This document shows, piece after piece, positions 1 to 7,755 of a stretch of DNA of 64,000 bases (position 1 is its first letter; the number at the start of each line of letters is the position of its first letter). Made by a program: the position numbers and the translations under genes. A model generated the notes under the pieces. The model worked only from the letters and a program-made list of their open reading frames with translations, ran no database searches and was not told the DNA's origin. The DNA comes from DASUCS01 sp041166745 (GTDB lineage Bacteria; Actinomycetota; Acidimicrobiia; Acidimicrobiales; JACDCH01): the NCBI GenBank assembly GCA_041166745.1, contig JBEEGH010000014.1, positions 42,154 through 106,153 of the forward strand. The letters are read 5' to 3'.

Positions 1-990
1 GATTCGCAGTCGGTCGGCCGCGTTGGAACCGATGTTCGTGGGAGCGGTGAAGGCGCCCCCGTCCAACCGGGTGATGATCGCCTCGGCGACATCGGCCGGT
101 GTGCGAACCGTGGGTGGCGGCGCGGGCAGCTCGAGCAGGCCGGCCGCCTGGGCGACGACCGCATGCACCACCGCTCCGATCACCTCCCGCACGAGCACCC
201 GCGACGTGACCGAGGACGGTGCGAGCACGAGAACCGTGCCGGGCATCGTCGTGGCGAGCTTGTCCAACGTGGCGTTGTCCATCAGCGCGGCCTGCCACCG
301 CACCGCCATCTCGACGGACCGCTCCCCGCGCTTGGTCACCTCGAGCGCCGGAACCACCGCTCCTCTGGCGACTTGGCGAACGGCGGTGACCGCGACATGG
401 CCCAGCCACCGCACGCTGGCCCCCAGCCCGTCGGCGTCGCCACTCGCTCCGACGGAAACGAGCCAGCCGAGCGCGTCGGCCACCGGGATCGACACGGCCT
501 CGGCTCGCCGCCCGTGGTCGAGCGGTACACCTTGATGCGCTCGCCACCCCAACGCGGGACCGCCGAGCGCTTCGAGCCGGTCGGCCAACTCGTCGTTCGT
601 CGCCGGTTCTTCGCTCGGACCAGCGGCCCAGACGACCACCTCACCCTCGGCCCACGACGCTTGCAGGCGAACGCCTTCCTCACGTTCTTCCGGCCTCGAT
701 GCCGCTCGGCGGCCCGACGGCGGCCGGTCGTCGCCATCAAGCAGCACCCGCACCCGGCGCAGGCCTTCGAGCTCCTCCGCGAAATCGGCGATGACCTGAG
801 CACGCTCCGGGCCCTTCAGCCCGTGCACCGACTCGAGCCGGACCTGCGTCTGCGCCAGCAGGTCGTCGACCACGCGGCAGGACGCCCGATCGTCGGCTTC
901 GAGCAGCGCGAGCTGATCGGCGGACGCATGGCCCTCGGCAACCGCCCACACGGCAGCCTCGATGGCATCTGTCTCGTTACTTGTCTTCAA
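1..990 (-). CDS. SNF2-family helicase, N-terminal part (runs off left edge)
   Basis: The minus-strand frame is open for 330 codons and leaves the window at base 1, so the ATPase motor is not visible. From about residue 110 it resembles the N-terminal SNF2-associated region of actinobacterial HelZ-type helicases: a Trp-rich strand (ASWAEGEVVVWAAG), then ASVRWLGHVAVTAVRQ, an RGAVVPAL turn and RWQAALMD. These proteins are DEAD/DEAH-like ATPases acting on DNA or chromatin-like complexes; the exact role is unknown. About 110 residues precede the recognisable part. The start is uncertain. TTG at 990 has GAGGAG ten bases upstream; another in-frame TTG lies at 1059, and the frame closes upstream with TGA. 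The family call rests on my recollection of HelZ-like sequences and is moderate. Confidence 0.55.
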   Translation of the reverse strand, partial: MKTSNETDAIEAAVWAVAEGHASADQLALLEADDRASCRVVDDLLAQTQVRLESVHGLKGPERAQVIADFAEELEGLRRVRVLLDGDDRPPSGRRAASRPEEREEGVRLQASWAEGEVVVWAAGPSEEPATNDELADRLEALGGPALGWRAHQGVPLDHGRRAEAVSIPVADALGWLVSVGASGDADGLGASVRWLGHVAVTAVRQVARGAVVPALEVTKRGERSVEMAVRWQAALMDNATLDKLATTMPGTVLVLAPSSVTSRVLVREVIGAVVHAVVAQAAGLLELPAPPPTVRTPADVAEAIITRLDGGAFTAPTNIGSNAADRLRI

Positions 991-1139
991 GTATGAGGCG
1001 CTCCTCGGCGCCGGACTCGCACGTGGTATCGACGCGGAATCATCCGGACTGGCGTCCAATGGGTGGTCCCCGGAGTGGACCGATCACCGCCATCAACAGC
1101 GGGACGCCAGTACGCACTGTACCAAGCGCGAGCCGAAGC

Positions 1140-3305
1140 TCAGACCAGGGGCCGATCTGCTTCCACGGCAACCGCCGGCGACGAGATGGGCCGGAGGTCG
1201 GGCGGGGCCTCCACGCTGATGCGGGGCAGGATCCGGTCGAGCCACCTCGGGATCCACCAGTTCGCCTTGCCGAGGAGCTCCATCGTGGCCGGTACCAGCA
1301 CCATGCGGACAATGGTGGCATCGATGAAGATCGCGGTCGCCAGGCCGAGTCCCATGAGCTTCAGCACCCGCAAGTCGCCCAGGACGAACGACATGAAGAC
1401 GGCGATCATGATGGCGGCGGCCGCGGTGATGACGCGGGCGGTGGCCGCCAATCCATCAGCGACCGCCGACGCGTTGTCGCCACTCACGAGGTACTCCTCT
1501 CGCACACGCGAGAGCAGGAACACCTCGTAGTCCATCGAGAGGCCGAACAGCACCGTGAACAACATCATCGGCACCCAGAACTCGATCGGGCCGGGCCGAC
1601 CGATCCCGACGATGTCGCTCAACCAACCCCATTGGAAGATCGCGACGATCACGCCGTAGGCCGCGCCGATCGACAACAGGTTCATGATGCCGGCCTTGAT
1701 CGCGACGAGCACCGATCGGAACACGGCCAGTAGCAACAGGAACGACAGGATGATCACGGCCGCGACCATGAACGGCAGGCGCGCGCCGACATGATCGGCG
1801 GCGTCGATGGCGATCGCTGTCACGCTGCCGACATGGATGGACAGACCCTGCTGATGGATCTCTGAACGCAACCGATGCACGAGGGTCTCGGTCGCGCGAT
1901 CTTGCGGCGCGTGCCTGGGGATCACCGGCACGATGGCTGCGTTGCCGGCTGCGTTCACCTGCACCGGAGCGACGAATTTCACGTCGGGGTCGCTGCGCAG
2001 ACTCTCGGCGAAGCGGTTGACGCTGTCCTCGTTGGTGGTGCCGGTGAAGTCAGCCGCGAGCAGGATGGGCCCGTTGAAGCCGGGTCCGAACCCGTCAGCC
2101 AACAGGTCGTAGGCGCGTCGAGTGGTGAGCGACGTCGGGTCGTTGCCCTGATCGGCGACGCCCAGGCGTATCGAGAACATCGGGATCGCGATGGTCACGA
2201 GCACCGCCAGACTCGCGGTGGCCATCACCACGGGCCGCTTCTGGATCTGCCGGCTCCATCGGTAGGCGAGGGTCTCGCGGTGATGCCGGCGCTTGTGCTC
2301 CTTGGCGGCGAGCTTGGAGCCGGCGAACCCCATGATCGCCGGCACCAGCGTGACCGACGCCAACATCGTCATGAGTACGGCAAGTACTGCTCCGAGTGAC
2401 AGGCCGTAGATGAAGTTGATGCCCATCATGAACATGCCGAGCAGCGAGATGATCACCGTGCATCCTGCGAAGAGCACGGCGCGCCCGGCGGTCGTGAGCG
2501 CCAGAACGTTCGCGCTCTCGGGATCAAGACCGTCGTGCAGCCCGGTGCGGTAGCGCACCACGATGAACAGCGCGTAGTCGATACCGACGCCGAGACCGAT
2601 CATGAGCGCGACGTACGGCGCAAACGACGGCACGGTGATGAGGTGGCTGAGCAGCACCACGAACACGGACCCGATGCCGACGCCGAAGATCGCGGCGAGA
2701 ACCGGCAGGCTCATCGCCAGCAACGAGCCGAACGCGATGAACAGAATGATGATCGCGGCGAGCAGACCGATGCCTTCGGTTGCGCCCATCGGCGGCTCGA
2801 GGGCCCGGGCCACGACCGGGCCGCTCAGCTCGATTCGCAGCCCGTCGACCTTCACGCCCTTCGCGGCGTCGATCAATGGCTGCGCCGTCTTCGCAGGCAA
2901 GTCACCGGCCTGCTCGTCGAACGTCACCGTCGCGTAGGCGATCGTTCCCTTGTCGTTGATCCGCCCGAAACCTTCGTAGGGCGAATCGAGAGCAACGACG
3001 TGGGGCACCTTGCCCGGCCCGACCGTCGCGAAAAGCGACTCCATCGCGCCCCGCACCTCTGGACTCGTGACCCCGTTGTCCGAGGTGAAGACGATGTCGG
3101 CGCTGTCACCCGCTCGCGCCGGGAACCGTGACTTCAACAGGTCGAAGGCGTCGATCGAGTCGGACTGCCCGCCGCTGAAGTTGTCGCTGTATGCGTCGCC
3201 GACAACGCCGCCGACAACGTTCAAGACCACGAACGCGACGATCCACATCGCGACCACGGCGCGCCGGCGTCGATAGCACCAACGGGCAAGTCCAGCGAGC
3301 GACAT
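1140..3305 (-). CDS. MmpL/RND-family membrane transporter
   Basis: A 721-residue inner-membrane exporter of the MMPL family, which moves lipids or other hydrophobic compounds using proton flow. An N-terminal membrane helix lies at about residues 13-35. A first external domain (about 40-170) is followed by a helix bundle, then a second external domain (about 380-505) and a second bundle. The Asp-Tyr pairs typical of the proton relay are visible in both bundles: GIDYALF (D243-Y244) and LSMDYEVF (D592-Y593). ATG at 3305 was chosen because GAGGAGA lies 6 bases upstream; an ATG further out would add ten residues with no ribosome site. Cargo cannot be inferred. It is divergent from the NTF2-like gene at 3438, so 3306-3437 probably holds both promoters. 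Confidence 0.92.
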   Translation of the reverse strand: MSLAGLARWCYRRRRAVVAMWIVAFVVLNVVGGVVGDAYSDNFSGGQSDSIDAFDLLKSRFPARAGDSADIVFTSDNGVTSPEVRGAMESLFATVGPGKVPHVVALDSPYEGFGRINDKGTIAYATVTFDEQAGDLPAKTAQPLIDAAKGVKVDGLRIELSGPVVARALEPPMGATEGIGLLAAIIILFIAFGSLLAMSLPVLAAIFGVGIGSVFVVLLSHLITVPSFAPYVALMIGLGVGIDYALFIVVRYRTGLHDGLDPESANVLALTTAGRAVLFAGCTVIISLLGMFMMGINFIYGLSLGAVLAVLMTMLASVTLVPAIMGFAGSKLAAKEHKRRHHRETLAYRWSRQIQKRPVVMATASLAVLVTIAIPMFSIRLGVADQGNDPTSLTTRRAYDLLADGFGPGFNGPILLAADFTGTTNEDSVNRFAESLRSDPDVKFVAPVQVNAAGNAAIVPVIPRHAPQDRATETLVHRLRSEIHQQGLSIHVGSVTAIAIDAADHVGARLPFMVAAVIILSFLLLLAVFRSVLVAIKAGIMNLLSIGAAYGVIVAIFQWGWLSDIVGIGRPGPIEFWVPMMLFTVLFGLSMDYEVFLLSRVREEYLVSGDNASAVADGLAATARVITAAAAIMIAVFMSFVLGDLRVLKLMGLGLATAIFIDATIVRMVLVPATMELLGKANWWIPRWLDRILPRISVEAPPDLRPISSPAVAVEADRPLV

Positions 3306-3437
3306 GCGATCTCCTCGTATCCGTGGTTGCATCATTCTTCCCTTGGACGGTCACATCGGCGCGAATTCATCGGTCACTGCTATGACACAACGCGAGCAGG
3401 GTCGTGAGACGACCCGCAGGTGTGATGGGCTGGACCG

Positions 3438-3884
3438 ATGACCGAGACGGATGACGTCGTTTCGTTGTGGCGACTTCAGGCGCAGTACGCGGACATCGTC
3501 ACCCGTCGAGCCTGGGCCGAGCTGCACGAGGTGTTCCGCCCGGACACGCTCGTCGAGGTCGACACCGTGACGAACCCGGTGCGGGTGTTCATCGGTGCGG
3601 ACGCATTCGGGGAGTTCGTCGGCGACTCCATCGAACGGTTCGACCACTTCGAGTTCGTGATCCTCAACACGGTGGTCGACATCACCTCAGGGACGAAGGC
3701 GACCGGTCGGATCTTCATGTGCGAGATCCGCCACGACCGAGAACTCGACACGTGGCCGATCGCCTATGGGCGCTACGAGGATTCGTACTCACGGGTCGAC
3801 GGGCGTTGGTGGTTCACCGAACGCCGCTACCGCTCGATGGCCCGGACGGGTCCCGATGCGGCGATCTTCGGTCTTCCCATCTGA
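3438..3884 (+). CDS. SnoaL-like / NTF2-fold protein
   Basis: A 148-residue single-domain protein of the SnoaL-like NTF2 fold. The opening helix (DDVVSLWRLQAQYADIVTRR), the ELHEVFRPDTLVEV strand and the closing RVDGRWWFTERRY strand are typical. Members are small cup-shaped enzymes or binding proteins, such as ketosteroid isomerase-like or dehydratase types. No catalytic residue set can be assigned here. It stands alone, divergent from the MmpL gene. Its stop codon lies 10 bases before the first copy of the tRNA-Ala-derived repeat, so it marks the outer border of the 2.4 kb segment described separately. A second NTF2-like gene occurs at 18341. Confidence 0.75.
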   Translation: MTETDDVVSLWRLQAQYADIVTRRAWAELHEVFRPDTLVEVDTVTNPVRVFIGADAFGEFVGDSIERFDHFEFVILNTVVDITSGTKATGRIFMCEIRHDRELDTWPIAYGRYEDSYSRVDGRWWFTERRYRSMARTGPDAAIFGLPI

Positions 3885-3893
3885 CGTCCAACG

Positions 3894-3911
3894 AAAAGTG
3901 GAGGTGATGGG
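3894..3911. repeat. 18-base direct repeat, distal copy of tRNA-Ala 3' end
   Basis: AAAAGTGGAGGTGATGGG here is identical to 6318-6335, where the same bases form the 3' end of tRNA-Ala(CGC) plus five flanking bases. Just inside this copy the bases GTGGG and CCCAT of the T-arm stem are also recognisable on the minus strand, with the loop shortened from 7 to 3 bases. It looks like a distal attachment-type repeat or tRNA remnant. Confidence 0.75.
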
Positions 3912-4091
3912 CCTCCCACCACTCCAGGGGCGCGGACCGCCGAGACTGGCTGGCGCGGCTTTTTTCGGATGTTCTGAACATTTCGGGCCGCTCGTGACTT
4001 GAGTGTTCGTGGGGCGGGTCGTCGCGGGCAGGGGTTCACACCGTCCTGGCATGCCCCGGTTCGCCGACTCGGCATCAGAAAGGGGCGTCCG
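3912..4091. other. Intergenic region upstream of the sigma-factor module
   Basis: No gene is seen in these 180 bases. They contain a run of six T after a GC-rich stretch (3960-3965), possibly a weak terminator for the NTF2-like gene, but I find no convincing stem. There is also an 11-base perfect palindrome TGTTCTGAACA at 3970-3980. A promoter for the exported protein at 4092, and perhaps the whole module, is expected here. No consensus could be fixed from a single copy. Confidence 0.35.
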
Positions 4092-4970
4092 TTGACACGA
4101 GTGATGCGACTCTTGCCGGGCTTGGTGCTTGCCATCGCGGTGGCCGGTCTGGGTGTTTCGGCGATCCAGGGATCCGAGGAGCAGGCAATTCGTCGCGCCC
4201 CGATGCACCCGCAGGTCTCGTGGTCTGCGGATGCGGCGCCCGCAGACGCAACCGAGCTGCAACCGGTCCAATCGTCGGATGGCGGCGCTTCCGTACCCGG
4301 CGGAGGGGTCACCGTGTCGGCGACCCCGGGTGGAGGGCAGCAATCTCTGAACGGCCCGCCGTTGCAGGGGCGTGCTTCCGAAACCTCGCTGCCCAGGGAC
4401 CCTGCGATGGCTGGTCCGCCCGTGTCGTACACGGACCCCGCCGATGATGCATCCGGTCTTGCGGCCCAGCCGACGCTGAGCCAACCGGCGTTCGACATCC
4501 TGGAGGTTCGGTGGGCTCCAGCGTCTGAGGTCGACGCGCAGCAACGCGGCTATTCCTCCTCGATCACCGTCGCCGGCGCCGCCCGGAACGATGCGGCCTA
4601 CGTCACCTATGGGGACTTCCCATCAAATGTCCCGGGCGAGCGGTGTCAGCTGTACAACATCCTCGCACCAGGCATCACTGCGTTCGCCAACGTGTTCTGT
4701 GGGACGACCGACAATGGGACGCGGCGGCTCATCGGAAGCGTGAAGGGAAGCCAGGTCACGTCGACACGGACCGCGACGGGTGGATCGCAGCTCATCGCGA
4801 CGTTCGACGATTCCGCGCTCCCGGCGTTGCTCGAATCTGGGGGACGGATGGTGTACACGCTTGCTGCATTCACGTGCGCCGCAGACCCGGAAGGTCCTGA
4901 AGCTGGTCTGCGATGCGGGTATTGGGAGATCTTGGACGAGGTCAACACGTTCAAGTCGTATCGCCTCTAG
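4092..4970 (+). CDS. Exported protein, paralogue of the membrane protein at 5525
   Basis: An unrecognised 292-residue protein with an N-terminal signal or anchor segment (RLLPGLVLAIAVAGLGV), a low-complexity linker to about residue 115 and a C-terminal domain. That domain is clearly homologous to the external domain of the protein at 5525-6286. Shared blocks are VSYTDPA, FDI..V.WAPAS, a VTYGDFP strand, CQLYN, AFANVFCG, GTRRLIG, TFDDS.LP and AAFTC. Four cysteines line up in both, suggesting two disulfides outside the cell. TTG at 4092 was chosen for the upstream AGAAAGGGG; GTG at 4101 and ATG at 4104 are alternatives. It precedes the sigma-factor gene by 34 bases and is probably co-transcribed. 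It has no cytoplasmic domain, so by inference it could act as a soluble or tethered partner or competitor of the membrane paralogue. Confidence 0.7.
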   Translation: MTRVMRLLPGLVLAIAVAGLGVSAIQGSEEQAIRRAPMHPQVSWSADAAPADATELQPVQSSDGGASVPGGGVTVSATPGGGQQSLNGPPLQGRASETSLPRDPAMAGPPVSYTDPADDASGLAAQPTLSQPAFDILEVRWAPASEVDAQQRGYSSSITVAGAARNDAAYVTYGDFPSNVPGERCQLYNILAPGITAFANVFCGTTDNGTRRLIGSVKGSQVTSTRTATGGSQLIATFDDSALPALLESGGRMVYTLAAFTCAADPEGPEAGLRCGYWEILDEVNTFKSYRL

Positions 4971-5004
4971 CGATGTAGTGAGCCCACGACGACGGCGTAC
5001 GACG

Positions 5005-5532
5005 ATGGTGCCCGAGTCGAACCCGACCGTTGCGGTCACAATCCCCGACGTGGTCGACGGTGCCCTCGCGGGGTTCGAGGCGTGGTACCTGCGCGAGCAC
5101 CCGAAGGTCATGGCCGCGTTGACGTGGGTTGCCGGCGATCCCCACGTGGCGGCCGACGCGACCGATGAAGCGTTCGCTCGGGCATACGCCAACTGGCGCA
5201 GCGTCGGACGGATGGCCTCGCCGGGCGGGTGGGTCTACCGGGTGGCGCTGAACGTGGTGCGCCGCCGAATGCGTCGCGCAGCCTTCGAGCAGCGGACCGT
5301 CGAGCCGCCGGCCGAGGTGGCCCAGGTCGTTGACCGCGAGATCTGGACGGTCGTGCAACAGCTCCCCGAGCGCCAGCGGGTGGCCGTCGTACTGCGGTAC
5401 CTGCTCGATCTTCCCGAGCAGGACGTGGCAACAGCCATGAACATCTCGCGAGGCACGGTCGCGTCCGCGTTGGCCGCCGCCCGACGGCGACTCGCTGATT
5501 GGCTCACTGCCGAGGAGGCGTCGGATGACTGA
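5005..5532 (+). CDS. ECF-type RNA polymerase sigma factor
   Basis: A 175-residue sigma-70 family factor of the extracytoplasmic-function type. Region 2 spans about residues 15-85 (DATDEAFARAYANW, GGWVYRVALNVVRRR). Region 4 spans about 110-168 (LPERQRVAVVLRYLLDL, then a helix-turn-helix with ISRGTVASALAAARRRL). It redirects RNA polymerase to a small regulon. ATG at 5005 is used. An in-frame GTG at 4978, just after the upstream stop codon, would add nine basic residues; neither start has a strong ribosome site. It overlaps the next gene by 8 bases (ATGACTGA), which implies translational coupling to its likely membrane regulator. No zinc anti-sigma motif is present nearby. The factor may drive its own operon, but no target promoter could be verified. 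Confidence 0.9.
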   Translation: MVPESNPTVAVTIPDVVDGALAGFEAWYLREHPKVMAALTWVAGDPHVAADATDEAFARAYANWRSVGRMASPGGWVYRVALNVVRRRMRRAAFEQRTVEPPAEVAQVVDREIWTVVQQLPERQRVAVVLRYLLDLPEQDVATAMNISRGTVASALAAARRRLADWLTAEEASDD

Positions 5533-6286
5533 GCTTCGACAGGCTCTCTACGCGCTCGTGGAGCACCCTCCCGTCGCGCCGGACATCGAGGTCGTGGCCG
5601 CTCGGGGCACCCGCTTGATTCGGCGCCGTCGAATCGTGCGCGGGGCAACCGCCTTGACCCTCGTTGTGATCGCCTCCGCTGCCGGCTTTGGTGTCGCGCA
5701 GCACAACTCTGACCCGGGCGTGTTCGTGGCCACGCAAGGGGCCGGCCCAGCGGTCTCGTACACCGACCCTGCCGGCGATGCGATCCGGCTGGGGTCCCCC
5801 ACGAGCCGTCCGGAGTTCGACATCGTGCAGGTCGGATGGGCGCCCGCGTCCGACACCGACCAGCCGCGGGGCGGATACTCAGCCTCGATGACGGTCGCCG
5901 GCAGCGCCCGTGACGACGGATACTACGTTTCATACGGCGACTTCCCGGCGGACGTCGCGGGCGAACAGTGCCAGATCTACCATTTCCTCACACCAAGAAC
6001 GGATGCGTTCGCGAACGTGTTCTGCGGGCGGGAAGACGCGGGAACGCGCCGGCTCATCGGCCGCATGCAGGGGAGCGCGGTGATCACGACGGCGACGCCG
6101 GACGGGGGCACACTGCTCGAGGCCACGTTCGACGATTCAACGCTTCCGCAGCAGCTGCAGACCGCAGGCCGATTGTTGTCCAACCTGTCCGCGTTCACGT
6201 GCGACGAGAACACGGACTTCCCCGTCTGCGGCACGTTCGAGGGAAACTCCGACTTCGTCGCCTCAGCAGTTTCGTATCGCGTCTAG
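5525..6286 (+). CDS. Single-pass membrane protein, probable sigma-factor partner
   Basis: A 253-residue protein. A short cytoplasmic part (about 1-40) ends in a basic stretch (RLIRRRRIVRG), followed by one membrane helix (about 42-60) and an external domain to the C-terminus. The layout MTELRQAL...VARGTRLIRRRR plus a helix is common in proteins encoded directly after SigE-type ECF factors and is often presumed anti-sigma. The HxxxCxxC zinc anti-sigma motif is absent. The external domain carries four cysteines conserved with the exported paralogue at 4092, and both proteins end in SYR plus one residue. Overlap with the sigma gene supports a shared function. By inference it senses an envelope signal and restrains the sigma factor. 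Confidence 0.72.
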   Translation: MTELRQALYALVEHPPVAPDIEVVAARGTRLIRRRRIVRGATALTLVVIASAAGFGVAQHNSDPGVFVATQGAGPAVSYTDPAGDAIRLGSPTSRPEFDIVQVGWAPASDTDQPRGGYSASMTVAGSARDDGYYVSYGDFPADVAGEQCQIYHFLTPRTDAFANVFCGREDAGTRRLIGRMQGSAVITTATPDGGTLLEATFDDSTLPQQLQTAGRLLSNLSAFTCDENTDFPVCGTFEGNSDFVASAVSYRV

Positions 6287-6317
6287 CGAAACGGCTGCGC
6301 CGTGCACGTGTGTGGAC

Positions 6318-6335
6318 AAAAGTGGAGGTGATGGG
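6318..6335. repeat. 18-base direct repeat, tRNA-proximal copy
   Basis: This copy overlaps the 3' terminal 13 bases of the tRNA-Ala(CGC) gene and five bases beyond it. It is identical to 3894-3911. The pair frames 2.4 kb containing the ECF sigma module, the layout expected when DNA has inserted at a tRNA 3' end. Confidence 0.75.
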
Positions 6336-6396
6336 AATCGAACCCACGACTTCTTCGATGCGACCGAAGCGCTCTGCCGGGCTGAGCTACACCCCC
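6323..6396 (-). tRNA. tRNA-Ala (anticodon CGC)
   Basis: A 74-base cloverleaf reads on the minus strand. The acceptor stem GGGGGTG pairs with CACCTCC and includes the G3-U70 wobble that is the alanine identity element. The D-stem is GCTC/GAGC, the anticodon stem CTTCG/CGAAG with loop GTCGCAT (anticodon CGC, reading GCG), the variable loop has 5 bases, and the T-arm is GTGGG-TTCGATT-CCCAT. The discriminator is A and no CCA is encoded. A TTTT run follows closely and may help termination. GCG is a heavily used alanine codon in this GC-rich DNA. Confidence 0.95.
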
Positions 6397-6426
6397 GGGG
6401 TGGAGCATTGAGGATAGTCGGATGAC

Positions 6427-7062
6427 TCAGTCCGACCCCACCGAGCTTTCGATGGCCTCACGAAGTCGGGTCTGCAGCACGGTGGTCGTCACGTCGCCTC
6501 GAGTGCGTTCGAGTACGGCTCGCAACGCGTCGAGCGTGCGACGCAGTCCTCCGGTGATGGCGTCGGGGAAGTCGACAGTGATGAGTGCGTCGTAGACGTC
6601 GTCCATCAGTGTCAGCAACTCTTCGCCGCGATCGAGGTCGCCGTTGCGAAGACGATCGAGCAAGTGCCGTCGCATCTCGCTCGTCGCTTCGGCGAGTCCT
6701 TTCAGCCACGACGCTGGCATCACCATGAGGTCGTGCGCCGACGGCAGCGCGGTTCCTTCGACGAAGGCGAGCGTCAGCTTCGCCTCGACGAACTCCTTCT
6801 CGGCGTCGGTGAGAAATCCGGCGTACGCGACGGCGGGATGCGGTTCCAGCACGTCTTGCGCTTCCCGCAGCGCACGCTCCGCCTCGACGATGAAGCCAGT
6901 GGCTTCGCCGAAGTCCAGCCGGTGGACCGAGCGGATGGCGCTACCGGAGGCGCGGATGACCCGCCGGCATGCCACGAGCCCGATCTCCCGAGCTTGGTTG
7001 GCGGCCGTCAGCGAGGCGGTCGCGCCATCGACGAGGTCGCGCAGTTCCGCGCGGCGGCTCAC
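6427..7062 (-). CDS. Translin/TRAX-family protein
   Basis: A 211-residue all-helical protein. It matches the archaeal and bacterial branch of the translin family, which forms ring-like oligomers binding single-stranded RNA or DNA. Visible family blocks are an early REIGLVACRRVIRASGSAI helix, FVEAKLTLAFVEG, a LGLAD-like segment here reading LKGLAEATSEMRRHLL, NGDLDRGEELLTLMDDVYD, and the closing DFPDAITGGLRRTLDALR..LERTRGDV. Acidic residues are present where TRAX proteins carry the RNase site, but I cannot prove a complete catalytic triad. GTG at 7062 starts 13 bases after the stop of the SepX-like gene, so the two are probably one transcript. Translins are rare in bacteria and the partner is unknown. 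Confidence 0.8.
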   Translation of the reverse strand: MSRRAELRDLVDGATASLTAANQAREIGLVACRRVIRASGSAIRSVHRLDFGEATGFIVEAERALREAQDVLEPHPAVAYAGFLTDAEKEFVEAKLTLAFVEGTALPSAHDLMVMPASWLKGLAEATSEMRRHLLDRLRNGDLDRGEELLTLMDDVYDALITVDFPDAITGGLRRTLDALRAVLERTRGDVTTTVLQTRLREAIESSVGSD

Positions 7063-7075
7063 CTACGAGACGAGG

Positions 7076-7612
7076 TCAGCTGCCGGAGCGGCGCAGCAGC
7101 AATGCCGGCTCGGCGCGTACCGAATGGTTCGGCAGGTACCGCACCTTGCTGTCCCGCTCCGTGGCGCGCTGCTGCGTTTGCACGAGCATCGCCACGTACG
7201 CGGCCAGGAAGAGGTCGCAGATCAGGTGCAGACCCCAAACGGGCCCGCCGAGCATCAGCGCCATGAGGAACGTGAGGCCTGCGGCCCCGGCGAGCGTGAA
7301 CAGCACGTCGCGGCGGCGCTTCCTCGCCTCACTGCGCGAGAGGCGCAGCGCGGGCGACACCTCGGAGTTGAAGGACCGGCCGGAGCCGCCGGGCCGCTGG
7401 AGCGACGGGTTCACGACCACGGCGCGCCGTTCGAGGACGGACAGCTGCCGCTGGAACGAGGAAATCGAGTCGGCTGGGCGACTCTCGCTGCGGTTCTGCA
7501 GGTACGGCGGCAACAAGACCGCAGCCCAGATCACAGCGAGGATGAAGAGGACCAACAACGTCACGCTCCGCGCCTGCCTTTGGGACTCGGGGACCGTAAC
7601 CCTCCGCGCCAA
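7076..7612 (-). CDS. SepX/GlpR-like divisome membrane protein
   Basis: A 178-residue membrane protein. The first helix (about 15-35, VIWAAVLLPPYLQ) is followed by a cytoplasmic linker with RPADSISSFQRQLSVLERR, then two more helices (about 105-145) and a short tail. This topology and the post-helix motif match SepX of Streptomyces and GlpR of Corynebacterium. In the literature GlpR is a membrane receptor that binds the MoeA-like protein Glp at the division site. Its position downstream of galU, moeA and moaC is the same neighbourhood seen in other actinobacteria. Start TTG at 7612 is weakly supported. Assignment rests on topology, motif and synteny together. Confidence 0.75.
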   Translation of the reverse strand: MARRVTVPESQRQARSVTLLVLFILAVIWAAVLLPPYLQNRSESRPADSISSFQRQLSVLERRAVVVNPSLQRPGGSGRSFNSEVSPALRLSRSEARKRRRDVLFTLAGAAGLTFLMALMLGGPVWGLHLICDLFLAAYVAMLVQTQQRATERDSKVRYLPNHSVRAEPALLLRRSGS

Positions 7613-7755
7613 ACAGATGGTGGATGGTTGCGATCCGGTGAACGACGGACGAATGCTTTACCGCTGGATGGCGGTTGTTACGGTTCTACTACGGTTCGAC
7701 GTCGAGCGTCCAGCCCCCTGCTTGCAAAAGTTCGCAGGGTCAGGCGGTCGCGAGG

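Noticed and set aside
23..996. Long plus-strand open frames at the left edge
   Set aside because: They show His/Arg-rich low-complexity sequence typical of antisense frames in GC-rich genes, while the minus frame has SNF2-associated features.
3953..3966. Canonical terminator before the sigma module
   Set aside because: There is a run of six T, but no stem with more than four continuous pairs could be drawn in front of it.
4780..5004. A longer N-terminus for the ECF sigma factor
   Set aside because: The extra 75 residues overlap the upstream gene in another frame and are Arg/Ser-rich with no sigma similarity; region 2 starts after 5005.
3894..6335. A complete integrative element with its own integrase
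   Set aside because: No recombinase or transposase is encoded between the repeats; only an att-like signature is present.
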